A stretch of 64,000 nt of DNA from Modicisalibacter sp033446685 (GTDB lineage Bacteria; Pseudomonadota; Gammaproteobacteria; Pseudomonadales; Halomonadaceae). Shown here in pieces: positions 1 to 7,463 of the stretch. Position 1 is the stretch's first letter; each line of letters starts with the position of its first letter. Location of the stretch: the NCBI RefSeq assembly GCF_033446685.1, contig NZ_JAWQLY010000003.1, positions 62,001 to 126,000 of the forward strand, given 5' to 3'. Made by a program: the position numbers and the translations under genes. The notes beneath the pieces are model-generated. The model saw nothing but the letters and a program-made list of their open reading frames with translations. It searched no databases and was not told the DNA's origin.

Positions 1-309
1 CATGCCATACTTTACCGATTGCCGTTCGAGGCCGAGCTCCAGGCGATCACCGTCGATCCCCGGGTGCGCCGGCGTGGCGTGGCCCGGCAGTTGCTCGAGC
101 GGCTGATCGCCAGGGCCGAGGCGTGGGGCAGCGAGCGTATGCTGCTCGAGGTGCGCGGCACCAATCACGGCGCCCAGGCGCTGTATCGCTCCATGGGGTT
201 CGTCGTCGACGGTCGGCGCGCGAACTATTACCCGGCAAAGGCCGGACGGCGCGAGGATGCGCTGTTGATGTCGCGAAATCTCATGGTGGGCAACGCCGGC
301 AGCGGATGA
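1..309 (+). CDS. rimI: Ribosomal-protein-alanine N-acetyltransferase RimI (5' end missing)
   Basis: The frame is open from base 1 to TGA at 307-309, so the N-terminal part lies outside the window and about 102 residues remain. They form the C-terminal two thirds of a GNAT fold: 'ITVDP' then the acetyl-CoA loop R-R-R-G-V-A, then 'LEVRGTNHGAQALYRSMGF', and a tail with 'YYP' and 'REDALLMS'. This combination is typical of RimI, which acetylates the N-terminus of ribosomal protein S18. It converges with the zapB-like gene. Another GNAT enzyme cannot be fully excluded because the substrate-binding N-terminus is not seen. Confidence 0.85.
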   Translation, partial: HAILYRLPFEAELQAITVDPRVRRRGVARQLLERLIARAEAWGSERMLLEVRGTNHGAQALYRSMGFVVDGRRANYYPAKAGRREDALLMSRNLMVGNAGSG

Positions 310-337
310 CGGCTGCCGGCGCCGACAGGCTGGCGGG

Positions 338-547
338 TCAGGAAACCGGGTTCTGCGTGCTCTCGCTGCCTTCCAACTCGCGGAACTGCGCCAGCAGGCC
401 GTTCAGGCGGCGTTCCCACTCGTCGTGCTCCTGCTTGAGGCGGGCATTTTCCTCGCGCAGCTCCTCGGCTTCCATTTTCAGCATCTCGAGCGATTCGATC
501 GCGTTGCCGACCTTCTGTTCGAGCTGATTGAAAAGTTCGCTGCTCAT
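338..547 (-). CDS. zapB: Cell division protein ZapB-like coiled coil
   Basis: A 69-residue, almost wholly helical protein. The start 'SSELFNQLEQKVGNAIESL' and the 'MLKMEAEELREENARLKQE' heptads align by eye with E. coli ZapB ('LEKLEAKVQQAID...LLQMEIEELKEKN'). ZapB is a cytoplasmic antiparallel coiled coil that joins the Z-ring through ZapA and links it to MatP. This copy is slightly shorter than the usual 75-80 residues. The start ATG (547) is preceded by AGGAGAAACGG. It lies 79 bp downstream of rsmD on the same strand. The ZapB call rests on similarity of a low-complexity coiled coil, so it is likely but not certain. Confidence 0.75.
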   Translation of the reverse strand: MSSELFNQLEQKVGNAIESLEMLKMEAEELREENARLKQEHDEWERRLNGLLAQFRELEGSESTQNPVS

Positions 548-626
548 CCGTTTCTCCTGAATTGCTTGCCTGGATTGCGTGCCTGTGAATCGCTGATCGC
601 TGTATTGCGCCGCGGCGTGCTGGTCG

Positions 627-1295
627 TCAGCGTACGCCGTGGTCCGGGGCTCGGCAAGCGTCTCCCGGCGGCGACGCCAGCCGCCTGTAAAGCCGCCCGT
701 GGGTGTCCCCGGCGACGACTTGGCGGTGCAGCGTCCAGTTGTCCGGAACCTCGACCGGGGCCTGCGCTTCCTGCTCGACGTAAACCCACGCCGGGTCGCT
801 TAACCAGCCGGCATCCTCCAGCGCCCGGCAGGTCGGTGCGACGCGCTGCTGACGAAAGGGCGGGTCGAGGAAGACCACCTCGAAAGGCGTCGCCGGGCCG
901 GCCAGGAACGTCATGACCTCGCTGTCGACGACCCGGCCCGCGATGCCCAGTGTAGCCAGGTTGTCCTCGATGGTCCTGGCGACCGGGGCGGCGGATTCGA
1001 CGAAGATGGCCTCGCGGGCGCCGCGCGACAGCGCCTCCAGCCCCAGTGCGCCGGTGCCGGCATAAAGGTCGAGCACGCGGCCTCCGGCAAGCTCGAAAGC
1101 CAGCCAGTTGAACAGCGTCTCGCGCACCCGGTCGGGCGTCGGGCGCAATCCCGGGCTGTCGGCTATGGGCAGTTGCCGACGGCGGAACTGCCCGCCGATG
1201 ATGCGCAGCTTGCCCGGGGTTCTGGCACCCCGCTTGGCCGCTGGCTGGGACGGTCGGCCGCGCCGGGAAGGCGGCCTGGAACGGTGACGACTCAT
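627..1295 (-). CDS. rsmD: 16S rRNA (guanine966-N2)-methyltransferase RsmD
   Basis: 222 residues. A basic N-terminal tail of about 28 residues is followed by 'GKLRIIGGQFRRRQL', the substrate motif 'RPTPDRVRETLFNWL', the SAM-binding loop 'VLDLYAGTGALGLEALSRGA' and the catalytic 'FLDPPF'. RsmD methylates G966 of 16S rRNA on assembled 30S particles. The neighbourhood, divergent from ftsY, is the conserved gammaproteobacterial arrangement. The N-terminal Arg/Pro-rich tail and a short C-terminal tail are longer than in E. coli RsmD (198 residues). Confidence 0.95.
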   Translation of the reverse strand: MSRHRSRPPSRRGRPSQPAAKRGARTPGKLRIIGGQFRRRQLPIADSPGLRPTPDRVRETLFNWLAFELAGGRVLDLYAGTGALGLEALSRGAREAIFVESAAPVARTIEDNLATLGIAGRVVDSEVMTFLAGPATPFEVVFLDPPFRQQRVAPTCRALEDAGWLSDPAWVYVEQEAQAPVEVPDNWTLHRQVVAGDTHGRLYRRLASPPGDACRAPDHGVR

Positions 1296-1318
1296 AGTCG
1301 GCGGATTGTACGCGCGGC

Positions 1319-1350
1319 TTATCCACAGTGGTAGCGGGGGGTGTTACGAT
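1319..1350 (+). promoter_or_regulatory. Predicted ftsY promoter with overlapping DnaA box
   Basis: TTATCCACA at 1319-1327 is an exact match to the E. coli consensus DnaA box. A candidate promoter overlaps it: -35 TCCACA (1322-1327), 17-bp spacer, extended -10 TG-T-TACGAT (1342-1350), leaving about 37 bp to the ftsY ATG. The site sits in the 92-bp gap between divergent rsmD and ftsY. The promoter is a pattern reading; the DnaA box is a literal match. Confidence 0.45.
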
Positions 1351-1387
1351 GGGCTGATCGTTTACCTGCCAATCGACTGACTCGCCC

Positions 1388-2947
1388 ATGTTCGGTTTTT
1401 TCAAGCGCAAGAAGAAAGATCAACCTTCCGATCGCGACGCGCGCGATCCGTCACTCGACGACCTCGGGTCCGGCGCCACGCCCGATGGCGATGAACCCGC
1501 TGCCCAGCGCGACGACTCGGCTCCGCTCGGTACCGACGATGTTCAGTCGCCCCGGCGAGCCATCAGCGACGAGGCTCAAGCGCCGGTCCGCGAACACGAT
1601 CCGCAGGCCCGGCAGGAAGCCGGCTATGCGCCCACCGCGCTCGAGCGTGAGGCCGCCCGCGAAGCGCTGGACGGTGACCTGGCAACGGGCGAGGCCCATA
1701 GCGCGCTCGACGAGATACCCGTCGAAACACCCCGCGACGAACTCGCGGAAGAGGCGCGGCGCCCCGAGGACGACGCCCTGGCGGCGTCCGCGACTGAATC
1801 GGCCTCGCCGGAAAGCGCAACGGCCGAACGCCGTATGGAGCCCGACGAGCAGGTGGAAGTGCCGTCGTCGGTTGCGTCCGAGTCGCAGCGCGAGGTTGGT
1901 GAAGTAGATAGCACGCCGCCGCCCGTCGAGCCCTCGAGCCACGCCGTCACCGATGAGGCGCCGCCTACCGACAGCGCCACCGCCAGACGCGACAAGCCGA
2001 GCGGCGAGAAGCGGGGTTGGCTGGCGCGCATCAAGGCCGGGCTGGGCAAGACCCGTGCCAATCTCACCGACGGATTGGCCGATCTGTTCCTCGGCAAGAA
2101 GCAGATCGACGACGAGTTGATGGAGGATCTCGAAACCCAGCTGCTGATGGCCGACGTGGGCATCGAGGCGACCAGCGAGATCATCGACAACCTCACCGCA
2201 CGGGTCTCGCGCAAGGAACTCAAGGACCCCGAGGCGCTGTTCGGCGCGCTGCAGGAGGAACTCACCGGGTTGCTGGCGCCGGTGACCACGCCGCTGGAGC
2301 TGCCGGCCAAGGGCCAGGGGCCGTTCGTGATCCTGATGGTCGGCGTCAACGGCGTCGGTAAGACCACCACCATCGGCAAGTTGACTCAGCGCTTCCAGAA
2401 CCAGGGGCGCAGCGTGATGCTGGCTGCCGGCGACACCTTCCGCGCCGCGGCCGTCGAGCAGCTCAAGGTCTGGGGCGAGCGCAACAAGGTGCCGGTGATC
2501 GCCCAGCACACCGGCGCCGACAGCGCCTCGGTGATCTATGACGCGCTGTCCGCCGCCAAGGCCCGCGGCGTCGACGTGCTGATCGCCGACACCGCCGGTC
2601 GCCTGCACAACAAGAGCCACCTGATGGAGGAGCTCAAGAAGGTCCAGCGGGTAATGGCCAAGCTCGACGCCGCCGCACCGCACGAGGTGATGCTGGTACT
2701 CGATGCCGGTACCGGACAGAACGCGTTGTCCCAGGCCAAGACCTTCGACGAGGCGATTCCGGTCACCGGCATCACCCTGACCAAGCTCGACGGCACCGCC
2801 AAGGGCGGGATCATCTTCGCCCTGGCCAAGCAGCAGGGCACGCCGATCCGCTTTATCGGCGTCGGCGAAGGCCTCGACGACCTGCGGCCGTTCGCCGCCG
2901 AGGATTTCGTCGGCGCGCTGTTCGACCGTGAAGCGGCGGATCGCTAG
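1388..2947 (+). CDS. ftsY: Signal recognition particle receptor FtsY
   Basis: 519 residues. Residues 1-about 200 are an acidic, Glu/Asp/Ala/Ser-rich A domain used for membrane and translocon association. The NG GTPase domain follows: P-loop G-V-N-G-V-G-K-T-T-T (319-328), 'DTAGR' (from 401) and 'TKLDG' (from 465). FtsY docks SRP-bound ribosomes at SecYEG for cotranslational insertion of membrane proteins. It is first in ftsY-ftsE-ftsX, with 3 bp before ftsE. The start ATG at 1388 gives 'MFGFFKRKKKDQ', the usual amphipathic basic N-terminus. The acidic domain is somewhat longer than in E. coli (497 residues in total), which fits a halophile but is not diagnostic. Confidence 0.98.
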   Translation: MFGFFKRKKKDQPSDRDARDPSLDDLGSGATPDGDEPAAQRDDSAPLGTDDVQSPRRAISDEAQAPVREHDPQARQEAGYAPTALEREAAREALDGDLATGEAHSALDEIPVETPRDELAEEARRPEDDALAASATESASPESATAERRMEPDEQVEVPSSVASESQREVGEVDSTPPPVEPSSHAVTDEAPPTDSATARRDKPSGEKRGWLARIKAGLGKTRANLTDGLADLFLGKKQIDDELMEDLETQLLMADVGIEATSEIIDNLTARVSRKELKDPEALFGALQEELTGLLAPVTTPLELPAKGQGPFVILMVGVNGVGKTTTIGKLTQRFQNQGRSVMLAAGDTFRAAAVEQLKVWGERNKVPVIAQHTGADSASVIYDALSAAKARGVDVLIADTAGRLHNKSHLMEELKKVQRVMAKLDAAAPHEVMLVLDAGTGQNALSQAKTFDEAIPVTGITLTKLDGTAKGGIIFALAKQQGTPIRFIGVGEGLDDLRPFAAEDFVGALFDREAADR

Positions 2948-2950
2948 GCC

Positions 2951-3634
2951 GTGATCGTCTTCGAGCACGTCGGCAAGCGCTACGGCGGGCGCTTCGAGGC
3001 GCTCGCCGACATCAACTTCGGCGTCGAGCGCGGCGAGATGCTGTTCCTCACCGGGCACTCCGGCGCCGGCAAGAGTTCGCTGTTGCGCCTGATCATGCGC
3101 CTCGAGCGGCCCTCGCGCGGGCGCCTGCTGGTCGCCGGCCACGATATCGACCGGCTGCACAACAGCCAGATACCTTTCTACCGGCGTCAAATCGGCGTGG
3201 TCTTCCAGGATCACCAATTGCTGTTCGATCGCGACGTGTTCGCCAACGTCGCGCTGCCGCTGGAAATTCAGGGGGTCGAGCCCCGCGAGGGCGCGCGGCG
3301 GGTACGCGCGGCACTCGACAAGGTGGGCTTGCTGCACCGCGAACGCGCGCTGCCCATCGAGCTCTCCAGCGGTGAACAGCAGCGCGTGGGCATCGCCCGT
3401 GCGGTGGTCAACAAGCCGGCGCTGCTGCTCGCCGACGAACCCACCGGCAACCTCGATCCGCAATTGTCCGCCGACATCATGCGGCTGTTCGAGGAGTTCA
3501 ACCGCATCGGCACCACCGTGCTGGTCGCCAGTCACGATCTGGCGTTGATCGCCCGGTTGCGCCATCGCGTGCTGGGCCTGCGCGAAGGCCGCCTGATCAG
3601 CGACGAGCGCATCGACCAGGGAGGCGTGGCATGA
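2951..3634 (+). CDS. ftsE: Cell division ATP-binding protein FtsE
   Basis: 227 residues, GTG start. ABC ATPase: Walker A G-H-S-G-A-G-K-S-S (35-43), Q-loop 'VFQDHQ', signature L-S-S-G-E-Q-Q-R (138-145, with Ser where E. coli has Gly), Walker B 'LLLADEP' (158-164) and switch His195. FtsE works with FtsX at the divisome, where the complex activates amidases through EnvC-type partners. Its stop overlaps the ftsX start in ATGA (3631-3634), which implies translational coupling. Confidence 0.97.
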   Translation: MIVFEHVGKRYGGRFEALADINFGVERGEMLFLTGHSGAGKSSLLRLIMRLERPSRGRLLVAGHDIDRLHNSQIPFYRRQIGVVFQDHQLLFDRDVFANVALPLEIQGVEPREGARRVRAALDKVGLLHRERALPIELSSGEQQRVGIARAVVNKPALLLADEPTGNLDPQLSADIMRLFEEFNRIGTTVLVASHDLALIARLRHRVLGLREGRLISDERIDQGGVA

Positions 3635-4623
3635 GCGCCGCTCCCCGCGACAACGCCTCGCGCCAGGCGCCCCGCCGCGGTGCGCGCAGCCATCGACCGG
3701 GATTCGACAGTCGCCGCCGCGCTTGGGCGCGTCACCATCGCCAGATGGCCACCGACAGCGCCCGGCGGCTATTGCGTCAGCCACTGGGCAGCCTGATGAC
3801 GATGCTCGCCATCGGCATCGCGTTGCTGCTTCCGGCGGGGCTATGGCTGGCACTCGACGGGGCCAGGGGCGTCGGCTCGCGGCTCGAGGAGAGCGCCACC
3901 CTGACCGCCTACCTGGCACCCGCGGTGGGCGAGCGCGAGGCGATGCAACTGGCCGATACCCTGCGCAGCCATCCCGAAGTCGATGGCGCCCGGCTGATCA
4001 CCGCCGCCGAGGGCATGGCCGAATTCCAGCAGGCGCTGGGCCTCGACGATGCGCTGGCCGAACTCGACGACAACCCGTTGCCGGCCAGCGTGGTGGTCTC
4101 GCCGCTCGATACCAGCCCCGCGGCGGTCGACGATCTGCGCAGTCAACTGGCGAGCGTCGACGGCGTCGACGAGGTGCGCGTCGATCTCGCCTGGCTGGAG
4201 CGGCTGAGCAGCCTGGCGGCGTTCGGCCAGCGCCTGGCCCTGGCCCTGGCGATACTGTTCGGTTTCGGCGCATTGCTGATCGTCGGCAATACCATCCGCC
4301 TGGCCGTCGAGAGCCGGCGACGCGAGATCGAGGTGGTGACGCTGATCGGCGCGACCCACGCCTTCGTGCGCCGGCCGTTTTTGTATAGCGGCGCCTGGTA
4401 CGGCCTGGGCGGCGGGCTGAGCGCCTGGCTGCTGCTGAGCCTGGGCGGGCGCTGGCTGACCGCGCCGTTGCAGACGTTGGCCGAGAGCTACGGCGCGCAG
4501 TTCGTGATGCCCGGCCTCGGCTGGCAGGGCTCGGCAATCCTGCTGGTCTCGAGTACACTATTGGGCTGGCTGGGCGGCTGGGTCGCGGTGCATCGGCATC
4601 TTGCCGAAACCCGCCCGCGTTAG
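3631..4623 (+). CDS. ftsX: Cell division membrane protein FtsX
   Basis: 330 residues. There is an Arg-rich cytoplasmic N-terminus of about 50 residues and a first membrane segment near 'MTMLAIGIALLLPAGLWLAL'. A periplasmic domain of about 130 residues follows, then three C-terminal membrane segments ('LALALAILFGFGALLIVG', 'GAWYGLGGGLSAWLLLSL', 'SAILLVSSTLLGWLGGWVAV'). This is the standard FtsX topology. It partners FtsE, and its periplasmic loop recruits peptidoglycan hydrolase activators. The ATGA overlap with ftsE fixes the start. Confidence 0.96.
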   Translation: MSAAPRDNASRQAPRRGARSHRPGFDSRRRAWARHHRQMATDSARRLLRQPLGSLMTMLAIGIALLLPAGLWLALDGARGVGSRLEESATLTAYLAPAVGEREAMQLADTLRSHPEVDGARLITAAEGMAEFQQALGLDDALAELDDNPLPASVVVSPLDTSPAAVDDLRSQLASVDGVDEVRVDLAWLERLSSLAAFGQRLALALAILFGFGALLIVGNTIRLAVESRRREIEVVTLIGATHAFVRRPFLYSGAWYGLGGGLSAWLLLSLGGRWLTAPLQTLAESYGAQFVMPGLGWQGSAILLVSSTLLGWLGGWVAVHRHLAETRPR

Positions 4624-4639
4624 ACTTGGAGGATGTCTA

Positions 4640-4668
4640 TTGCAAGGCATCAGATAAGCTCCTTGCAA
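4640..4668. repeat. Perfect 8-bp inverted repeat upstream of rpoH
   Basis: TTGCAAGG (4640-4647) and CCTTGCAA (4661-4668) form a perfect inverted repeat around a 13-nt spacer. No T-run follows, so it looks more like an operator than a terminator of ftsX. It sits immediately upstream of the candidate sigma-E promoter for rpoH. The binding protein is unknown. Confidence 0.5.
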
Positions 4669-4675
4669 GAACGTT

Positions 4676-4702
4676 GAACTTGTTTCTACGCTAAGGGTCC
4701 TA
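4676..4702 (+). promoter_or_regulatory. Candidate sigma-E-type promoter of rpoH
   Basis: GAACTT (4676-4681), a 15-bp spacer and GTCCTA (4697-4702) resemble the sigma-E consensus GGAACTT/GTCTAA. E. coli rpoH also has a sigma-E promoter (P3). Transcription from here would give a leader of roughly 95 nt before the rpoH ATG at 4805. That leader contains GAGCCC/GGGCTC and GGTCC/GGACC complementary segments. The -10 match is imperfect. Confidence 0.4.
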
Positions 4703-4804
4703 GTTTCGGGACCGTCGAAGTCAGGCATTTTAACGGTTACCGGGTCGAGCCCACGGGCTCCCCACGTTGGGTAACACCTGTTGGGCAACTTGGAGACACC
4801 CTGC

Positions 4805-5674
4805 ATGAGCACCAGTCTTCAGCCTATTGGCCAGCTTTCTCCCGGCCATGACTTGAACGGCTACATCCAGGCGGTTAATGGCATCCCGGTGCTGACCGTG
4901 GACGAAGAGCGTGAACTCGCCTTCCGTCTGCATGATGAGAACGATCTCGAGGCGGCGCGCCGTCTGGTCATGTCGCATCTGCGCTTCGTGGTGCATATCG
5001 CCAGGAGCTATTCGGGGTATGGCCTGCCGCAGGCCGACCTGATCCAGGAAGGCAACGTCGGGCTAATGAAGGCCGTCAAACGCTTCGATCCCAATCAGGG
5101 CGTACGGCTGGTGTCATTCGCCGTGCATTGGATCAAGGCCGAGATTCACGAGTTCGTGCTGCGCAACTGGCGGATCGTCAAGGTGGCGACCACCAAGGCC
5201 CAGCGCAAGCTGTTCTTCAACCTGCGCAGCGCCAAGAAGCGCCTGGCCTGGTTGAACACCGATGAAGTCGATGCCATCGCCAAGGATCTCGACGTCAAGC
5301 CCGAGGTCGTGCGCGAGATGGAAGGGCGGCTCTCGGCCTTTGATGCCGGCTTCGACGCCTCGCCGAGCGATGATGACGAACAGAGCAGCTATCAAGCGCC
5401 GGCACAGTATCTCGACGATGCGCGTTACGACCCGGCCGTGCAGCTCGAGGACAGCGATTGGGAGGCCGATTCCACACGCCGCCTGCAGGATGCGCTGGGC
5501 AATCTCGACGAGCGTTCTCGGCATATTCTGCAGAGCCGCTGGCTGGCCGAAAGCAAGGCCACGCTGCACGAGTTGGCCGACGTCTACGGGGTTTCCGCCG
5601 AGCGGATCCGCCAGCTCGAGAAGAACGCCATGAAGAAGATCCGCCAGCAGTTGGGAGAATCGCTGGCGGCCTGA
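4805..5674 (+). CDS. rpoH: RNA polymerase heat-shock sigma factor RpoH (sigma-32)
   Basis: 289 residues from ATG 4805, preceded by TTGGAGACACCCTGC. Region 2 contains 'HLRFVVHIARSYSGYGLPQADLIQEGN' split across regions 2.1-2.2. The RpoH-specific box Q-R-K-L-F-F-N-L-R is at 133-141, and a region 4 helix-turn-helix ends 'GVSAERIRQLEKNAMKK'. It directs transcription of chaperone and protease genes. The location after ftsYEX is the conserved gammaproteobacterial one. An upstream in-frame TTG (4781) was not chosen because it lacks a Shine-Dalgarno sequence and family support. Confidence 0.98.
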   Translation: MSTSLQPIGQLSPGHDLNGYIQAVNGIPVLTVDEERELAFRLHDENDLEAARRLVMSHLRFVVHIARSYSGYGLPQADLIQEGNVGLMKAVKRFDPNQGVRLVSFAVHWIKAEIHEFVLRNWRIVKVATTKAQRKLFFNLRSAKKRLAWLNTDEVDAIAKDLDVKPEVVREMEGRLSAFDAGFDASPSDDDEQSSYQAPAQYLDDARYDPAVQLEDSDWEADSTRRLQDALGNLDERSRHILQSRWLAESKATLHELADVYGVSAERIRQLEKNAMKKIRQQLGESLAA

Positions 5675-5699
5675 TTGGCATCGTGAGTGCGCTTCATGA

Positions 5700-5725
5700 A
5701 ACGCCCGGCTTCGGCCGGGCGTTGT
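5700..5725 (+). terminator. Terminator after rpoH
   Basis: AACGCCCGGC (5700-5709), TTCG tetraloop, GCCGGGCGTT (5714-5723): a perfect 10-bp stem between convergent rpoH and slmA. The T-tract is short, but the position and tetraloop support a (possibly bidirectional) terminator. Confidence 0.8.
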
Positions 5726-5754
5726 CGTATCCAGCGCTTGTTGCGGCTGGCCAG

Positions 5755-6372
5755 CTAGGCGCGGCTGGCCTGCGCTGTGGCGACCAGCAGGTCGCGCGAC
5801 AGCAACTGCCAGTGTTCTTCCCAGTGGCTGGTCGGCAGCCGCTTGAAGTCGCTACGCACGTACTGGCCGATGCGTCCCTCGGCATAGGCCAGCAGCACGT
5901 TGGCGGCCGAGGAGACCGGCAGCACCGGGCGCAACCCTTCGTGGATCTCGGCTTCGCGAAGGATCTGCTTGAGCTGGGTCTCGAGGCGTTCGAACAGCTG
6001 GCCCATGCGCACTCTCAACCGGGCGGTCTCGCCGGTCAGCGCGTCGCCGTTGAGTAGTCGGCAGAGGCCGGGATTCTTCTCGGCGAAGCCCAGCAGCAGC
6101 ATCAGGATGTGCTGGCAGCGCGGCAACGCCTCGGGCGTTTCGTCGAGTATCCGGCGAATGCGCTCGAACAGCGTGGCCTCGATGAATTCGATCAGCCCCT
6201 CGAACATGCGCGCCTTGCTGGGGAAGTGGCGATAGAGGGCGGCTTCGGAGACGCCGACCTGGCGGGCCAGCGACGCCGTGGTGATGCGCTTGCCGCTGTC
6301 TTCCTCCAGCATCAGCGCCAGCGCCTGGAGGATCTGCTCCCGGCGGTTTTGCTTGGATGATACCTGCGTCAT
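5755..6372 (-). CDS. slmA: Nucleoid occlusion factor SlmA (TetR family)
   Basis: 205 residues. The N-terminal helix-turn-helix 'RITTASLARQVGVSEAALYRHF' (split here from 'PSKARMFEGLIEFIE') matches E. coli SlmA closely, as do 'LLLGFAEKNPGLCRLLNG' and 'RLRVRMGQLFERLETQLKQ'. SlmA binds chromosomal SBS sites and FtsZ and prevents Z-rings over the nucleoid. In E. coli it follows dut. Here algC and argB lie between dut and slmA, all on the same strand. Start ATG 6372 begins 'MTQVSSKQNRREQIL'. Confidence 0.95.
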   Translation of the reverse strand: MTQVSSKQNRREQILQALALMLEEDSGKRITTASLARQVGVSEAALYRHFPSKARMFEGLIEFIEATLFERIRRILDETPEALPRCQHILMLLLGFAEKNPGLCRLLNGDALTGETARLRVRMGQLFERLETQLKQILREAEIHEGLRPVLPVSSAANVLLAYAEGRIGQYVRSDFKRLPTSHWEEHWQLLSRDLLVATAQASRA

Positions 6373-6389
6373 GGTTTTCTTCTAATAAT

Positions 6390-6405
6390 ATTGGTTCCCG
6401 CCAAT
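6390..6405. repeat. Inverted repeat in the slmA promoter region
   Basis: ATTGG (6390-6394), TTCCCG, CCAAT (6401-6405) is a perfect short inverted repeat 18 bp upstream of the slmA ATG. It does not match the SlmA binding site (GTGAGTACTCAC-like), so autoregulation by SlmA is not suggested. It is a weak operator candidate. Confidence 0.3.
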
Positions 6406-6484
6406 CGTACTGTCGGGCCTGTCCCAGGGCAAACCGGTGCATTGTTTTTGGGTTAACGTTCTAATGCGGTTCGAGCTGGAATAT

Positions 6485-7393
6485 TCAGTCCTGCGGTGGG
6501 TGGTCGGTGATCAGGGTACCGACACCGGCGTTGGTGAATATCTCCAGCAGGGTGGCGTGGGGCACGCGACCATCGATGATGTGCGAACTGGCCACGCCGC
6601 CCTTGACGGCCTCCAGTGCGCAGCGAATCTTGGGCAGCATCCCGCCGTGGATGGTGCCGTCACTGATCAGCGCATCGACCTGGGCGGTGGAGAGTCCGGT
6701 CAATACCTCGCCGGCGCCGTTCATCAGCCCGGCGACGTTGGTCAGCAGCATCAGCTTCTCGGCGTGCAGCGCCTCGGCGACCTTGCCGGCCACCAGGTCG
6801 GCGTTGATGTTGTAGCTGCGGCCCTTGGCGTCGACGCCGATCGGCGCGATCACCGGGATGAAGTCGCGGGCGGTGAGCATCTCGATCAACTCGGTGGAGA
6901 CGTGCTCGACCTCGCCGACATGGCCGATGTCGATGATCTCGGGTACGCGCATTTCCACACTCTGCTGCTCGACCTTGAGCTGGCGGGCGCGAATCTGGCC
7001 GCCATCCTTGCCGGTCAGGCCGATCGCCTTGCCGCCGCACTGGTTGATCAGATTGACGATGCCCTTGTTGACCAGCCCGCCGAGCACCATCTCCACGACG
7101 TCCATGGTCTCGGCGTCGGTAACGCGCATGCCGTTGACGAAGCGCGACTCGATCTTGAGCTTGCCGAGCAGCTCGCCGATCTGTGGCCCACCGCCGTGCA
7201 CCACCACCGGATTGATGCCGACTTCCTTCATCAACACCATGTCGCGGGCGAAGGAGTCGACCAGGGTCTGTTCGGTCATGGCGTTGCCGCCATACTTGAC
7301 CACCACGGTTTTGCCGGAGAAGCGTTGGATATAGGGCAGGGCTTCGGACAGGACCTCGACCACCTGGCGCGGGTCCCGGGGGTGTTCGCTCAT
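6485..7393 (-). CDS. argB: Acetylglutamate kinase ArgB
   Basis: 302 residues. The amino-acid-kinase fold shows 'VVVKYGGNAM' near residue 30, 'VVVHGGGPQIG' and the C-terminal 'GGMLPKIRCALEAV'. It phosphorylates N-acetyl-L-glutamate in arginine synthesis. The extra N-terminal helix ('QVVEVLSEALPYIQRFSGK') and length of about 300 are those of the arginine-inhibited hexameric type seen in Pseudomonas, not the 258-residue E. coli enzyme. Feedback inhibition by arginine is therefore likely (inference). It lies 70 bp downstream of algC. Confidence 0.97.
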   Translation of the reverse strand: MSEHPRDPRQVVEVLSEALPYIQRFSGKTVVVKYGGNAMTEQTLVDSFARDMVLMKEVGINPVVVHGGGPQIGELLGKLKIESRFVNGMRVTDAETMDVVEMVLGGLVNKGIVNLINQCGGKAIGLTGKDGGQIRARQLKVEQQSVEMRVPEIIDIGHVGEVEHVSTELIEMLTARDFIPVIAPIGVDAKGRSYNINADLVAGKVAEALHAEKLMLLTNVAGLMNGAGEVLTGLSTAQVDALISDGTIHGGMLPKIRCALEAVKGGVASSHIIDGRVPHATLLEIFTNAGVGTLITDHPPQD

Positions 7394-7463
7394 CGGCGAT
7401 TCTCCATCGATTGGGCCGGCCCGCGCTGCCGGCGCGGCGCGGACCGGTTCAGGAAGGCTGGAT

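Noticed and set aside
1451..3919. Long open frame of about 820 codons on the minus strand opposite ftsY-ftsE
   Set aside because: It lies antisense to well-identified genes, shows no family motif, and is a usual effect of GC-rich codon bias.
7393..7463. GC-rich self-complementary stretch between algC and argB considered as a terminator
   Set aside because: Several short competing pairings exist but no single stem and no T-run, and the genes look cotranscribed.
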